Shown piece after piece: positions 23,082-24,037 of a stretch of DNA of 24,037 nt (position 1 is its first letter; each line of letters starts with the position of its first letter). The notes below the pieces were generated by a model. It was not told the origin of the DNA and ran no database searches. It saw nothing but the letters and a program-made list of their open reading frames with translations. Source of the stretch: Pelagibius sp041565695 (GTDB lineage: Bacteria; Pseudomonadota; Alphaproteobacteria; Kiloniellales; Kiloniellaceae). The position numbers were made by a program, and so were the translations under genes. Location of the stretch: the NCBI GenBank assembly GCA_041565695.1, contig JBFGUI010000026.1:1-24037 (forward strand), in the 5' to 3' direction.

Positions 23082-24037
23082 TTGCAAAAGGATGTGGTCA
23101 GGCAGGGCGACTGCATCGAGCTGATGGAGGCCATGCCGGAAGCTTCGGTCGACATGGTCTTCGCCGACCCGCCCTACAATCTGCAGCTGGCGGGCGATCT
23201 CCACCGGCCCAACAACTCCAAGGTCGACGCGGTCGACGACGCCTGGGACCAGTTCGACAGCTTCGCCGTCTACGACGACTTCACGCGCCGCTGGCTGCGC
23301 GCCGCACGCCGCGTGCTGAAGGACAACGGCACCCTCTGGGTGATCGGCAGCTACCACAACATCTTCCGCGTCGGTACTGCACTGCAGGACCTCGACTACT
23401 GGATCCTCAACGACGTGGTGTGGCGCAAGACCAATCCCATGCCGAACTTCCGCGGCCGGCGCTTCACCAACGCGCACGAGACCATGATCTGGGCCGCCAA
23501 GGACAAGGACGCGCGCTACACCTTCAACTACGACGCCATGAAGCGGCTGAACGACGATTTGCAGATGCGCAGCGACTGGCTGATTCCGATCTGCAGCGGC
23601 GGCGAGCGGCTTAAGAACGACAAGGGCGAAAAGGCGCATCCGACGCAGAAGCCCGAGGCCCTGCTGCACCGGGTGATCATGGCGGCGACCAAGCCGGGCG
23701 AGACAGTGCTCGATCCCTTCTTCGGTTCCGGCACCACCGGCGCCGTCGCGAAGAAGCTGGGCCGCCACTTCATCGGCCTGGAGCGCGATGCCGACTACAT
23801 CGCGGTGGCCAAGCAGCGCATCGCACAGGTCCAGCCGGTCACCGACCTTGAGCTGATCGACACGCCGGCCAAGCGCCAGGAGCCGCGCATCCCCTTCGGC
23901 TGGCTGATCGAGCACGGGCTCTTGGAGCCGGGCACCGTGCTGCAGGGACCCGACAAGCGCTACCGCGCCAAGGTGCGCGCCGACGGTACGCTGATCACCG
24001 GCGACTTCAAGGGATCGATCCACCAGGTCGGCGCCCA
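23082..24037 (+). CDS. ccrM: CcrM-type DNA adenine methyltransferase (3' end outside window)
   Basis: The first 318 residues of a beta-class N6-adenine methyltransferase of the cell-cycle type, which methylates GANTC in Alphaproteobacteria. Motif IV DPPYNLQLAGDL is at 29-40, and the SAM motif I DPFFGSGTTG lies at about 210-219, the beta-class order. Other close matches to Caulobacter CcrM are KVDAVDDAWDQFDSF, VIGSYHNIFRVG, RKTNPMPNF and KAHPTQKPEALL. From ~270 a C-terminal DNA-recognition domain begins (GLLEPGTVLQGPDKRYRAKV). Known CcrM proteins are about 358 residues, so some 40 residues lie beyond the window. No ATG fits; TTG 23082 has a strong GAGGGG 8 nt upstream. GTG 23094 and GTG 23019 are alternatives. 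It follows rnhB. Confidence 0.96.
   Translation, partial: MQKDVVRQGDCIELMEAMPEASVDMVFADPPYNLQLAGDLHRPNNSKVDAVDDAWDQFDSFAVYDDFTRRWLRAARRVLKDNGTLWVIGSYHNIFRVGTALQDLDYWILNDVVWRKTNPMPNFRGRRFTNAHETMIWAAKDKDARYTFNYDAMKRLNDDLQMRSDWLIPICSGGERLKNDKGEKAHPTQKPEALLHRVIMAATKPGETVLDPFFGSGTTGAVAKKLGRHFIGLERDADYIAVAKQRIAQVQPVTDLELIDTPAKRQEPRIPFGWLIEHGLLEPGTVLQGPDKRYRAKVRADGTLITGDFKGSIHQVGA

Overview
This is a GC-rich, densely coding chromosomal segment from an alphaproteobacterium, most likely a Rhodospirillales/Kiloniellales-type lineage. The evidence is a CcrM-type GANTC adenine methyltransferase next to rnhB, an alphaproteobacterial LexA box (GTTC-N7-GTTC), a CtrA-type box (TTAA-N7-TTAA), a hopanoid-transporter-like RND protein, and ETF-ubiquinone oxidoreductase near a UDG/lytic transglycosylase/moaB block. 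I see no insertion sequence, phage, integrase or CRISPR array. The taxonomic call is inference.

Layout. 1-1100: a SpoIIAA-like (STAS/SEC14-type) protein, tRNA-Gln(TTG) on the minus strand, and a small helical protein of unknown function. 1154-3886 (-): an MMPL/RND exporter of the HpnN type. 4068-5213 (+): a membrane protein with a long basic disordered N-terminal tail and a C-terminal peptidoglycan-binding-like domain. 5234-9894 (-): ETF-QO, a TPR lipoprotein with a TTG start, and ispE, with a four-copy 12-bp repeat between the first two. 10129-15082 (+): a three-helix membrane protein, a family-4-like uracil-DNA glycosylase, a soluble lytic transglycosylase overlapping moaB, and a nitroreductase-fold protein that carries the substrate-binding triad of iodotyrosine deiodinase.

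15075-18404 (-): a four-gene run made of an ETHE1-type persulfide dioxygenase fused to a rhodanese, a Cys-rich SAM methyltransferase, and the two 'rSAM/selenodomain-associated' glycosyltransferases (TIGR04283 and TIGR04282 types). It looks like a small sulfur- or metalloid-linked sugar pathway without its usual radical SAM partner. 18542-19651 (+): an APH-fold phosphotransferase. 19747-24037 (+): a PA0069-family radical SAM protein directly behind a LexA box, a CPA2 cation:proton antiporter, rnhB, and ccrM, which is cut off by the window end and has five GANTC sites packed into its promoter/leader.

The most useful observations are regulatory: an SOS box on the radical SAM gene, a CtrA box on the lytic transglycosylase gene, and a GANTC cluster suggesting methylation feedback on ccrM. 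The main enzymatic ones are the IYD-like reductase, the partly Cys-less UDG, and the sulfur/glycosyltransferase operon. I did not find a clearly new defence or mobile system here.
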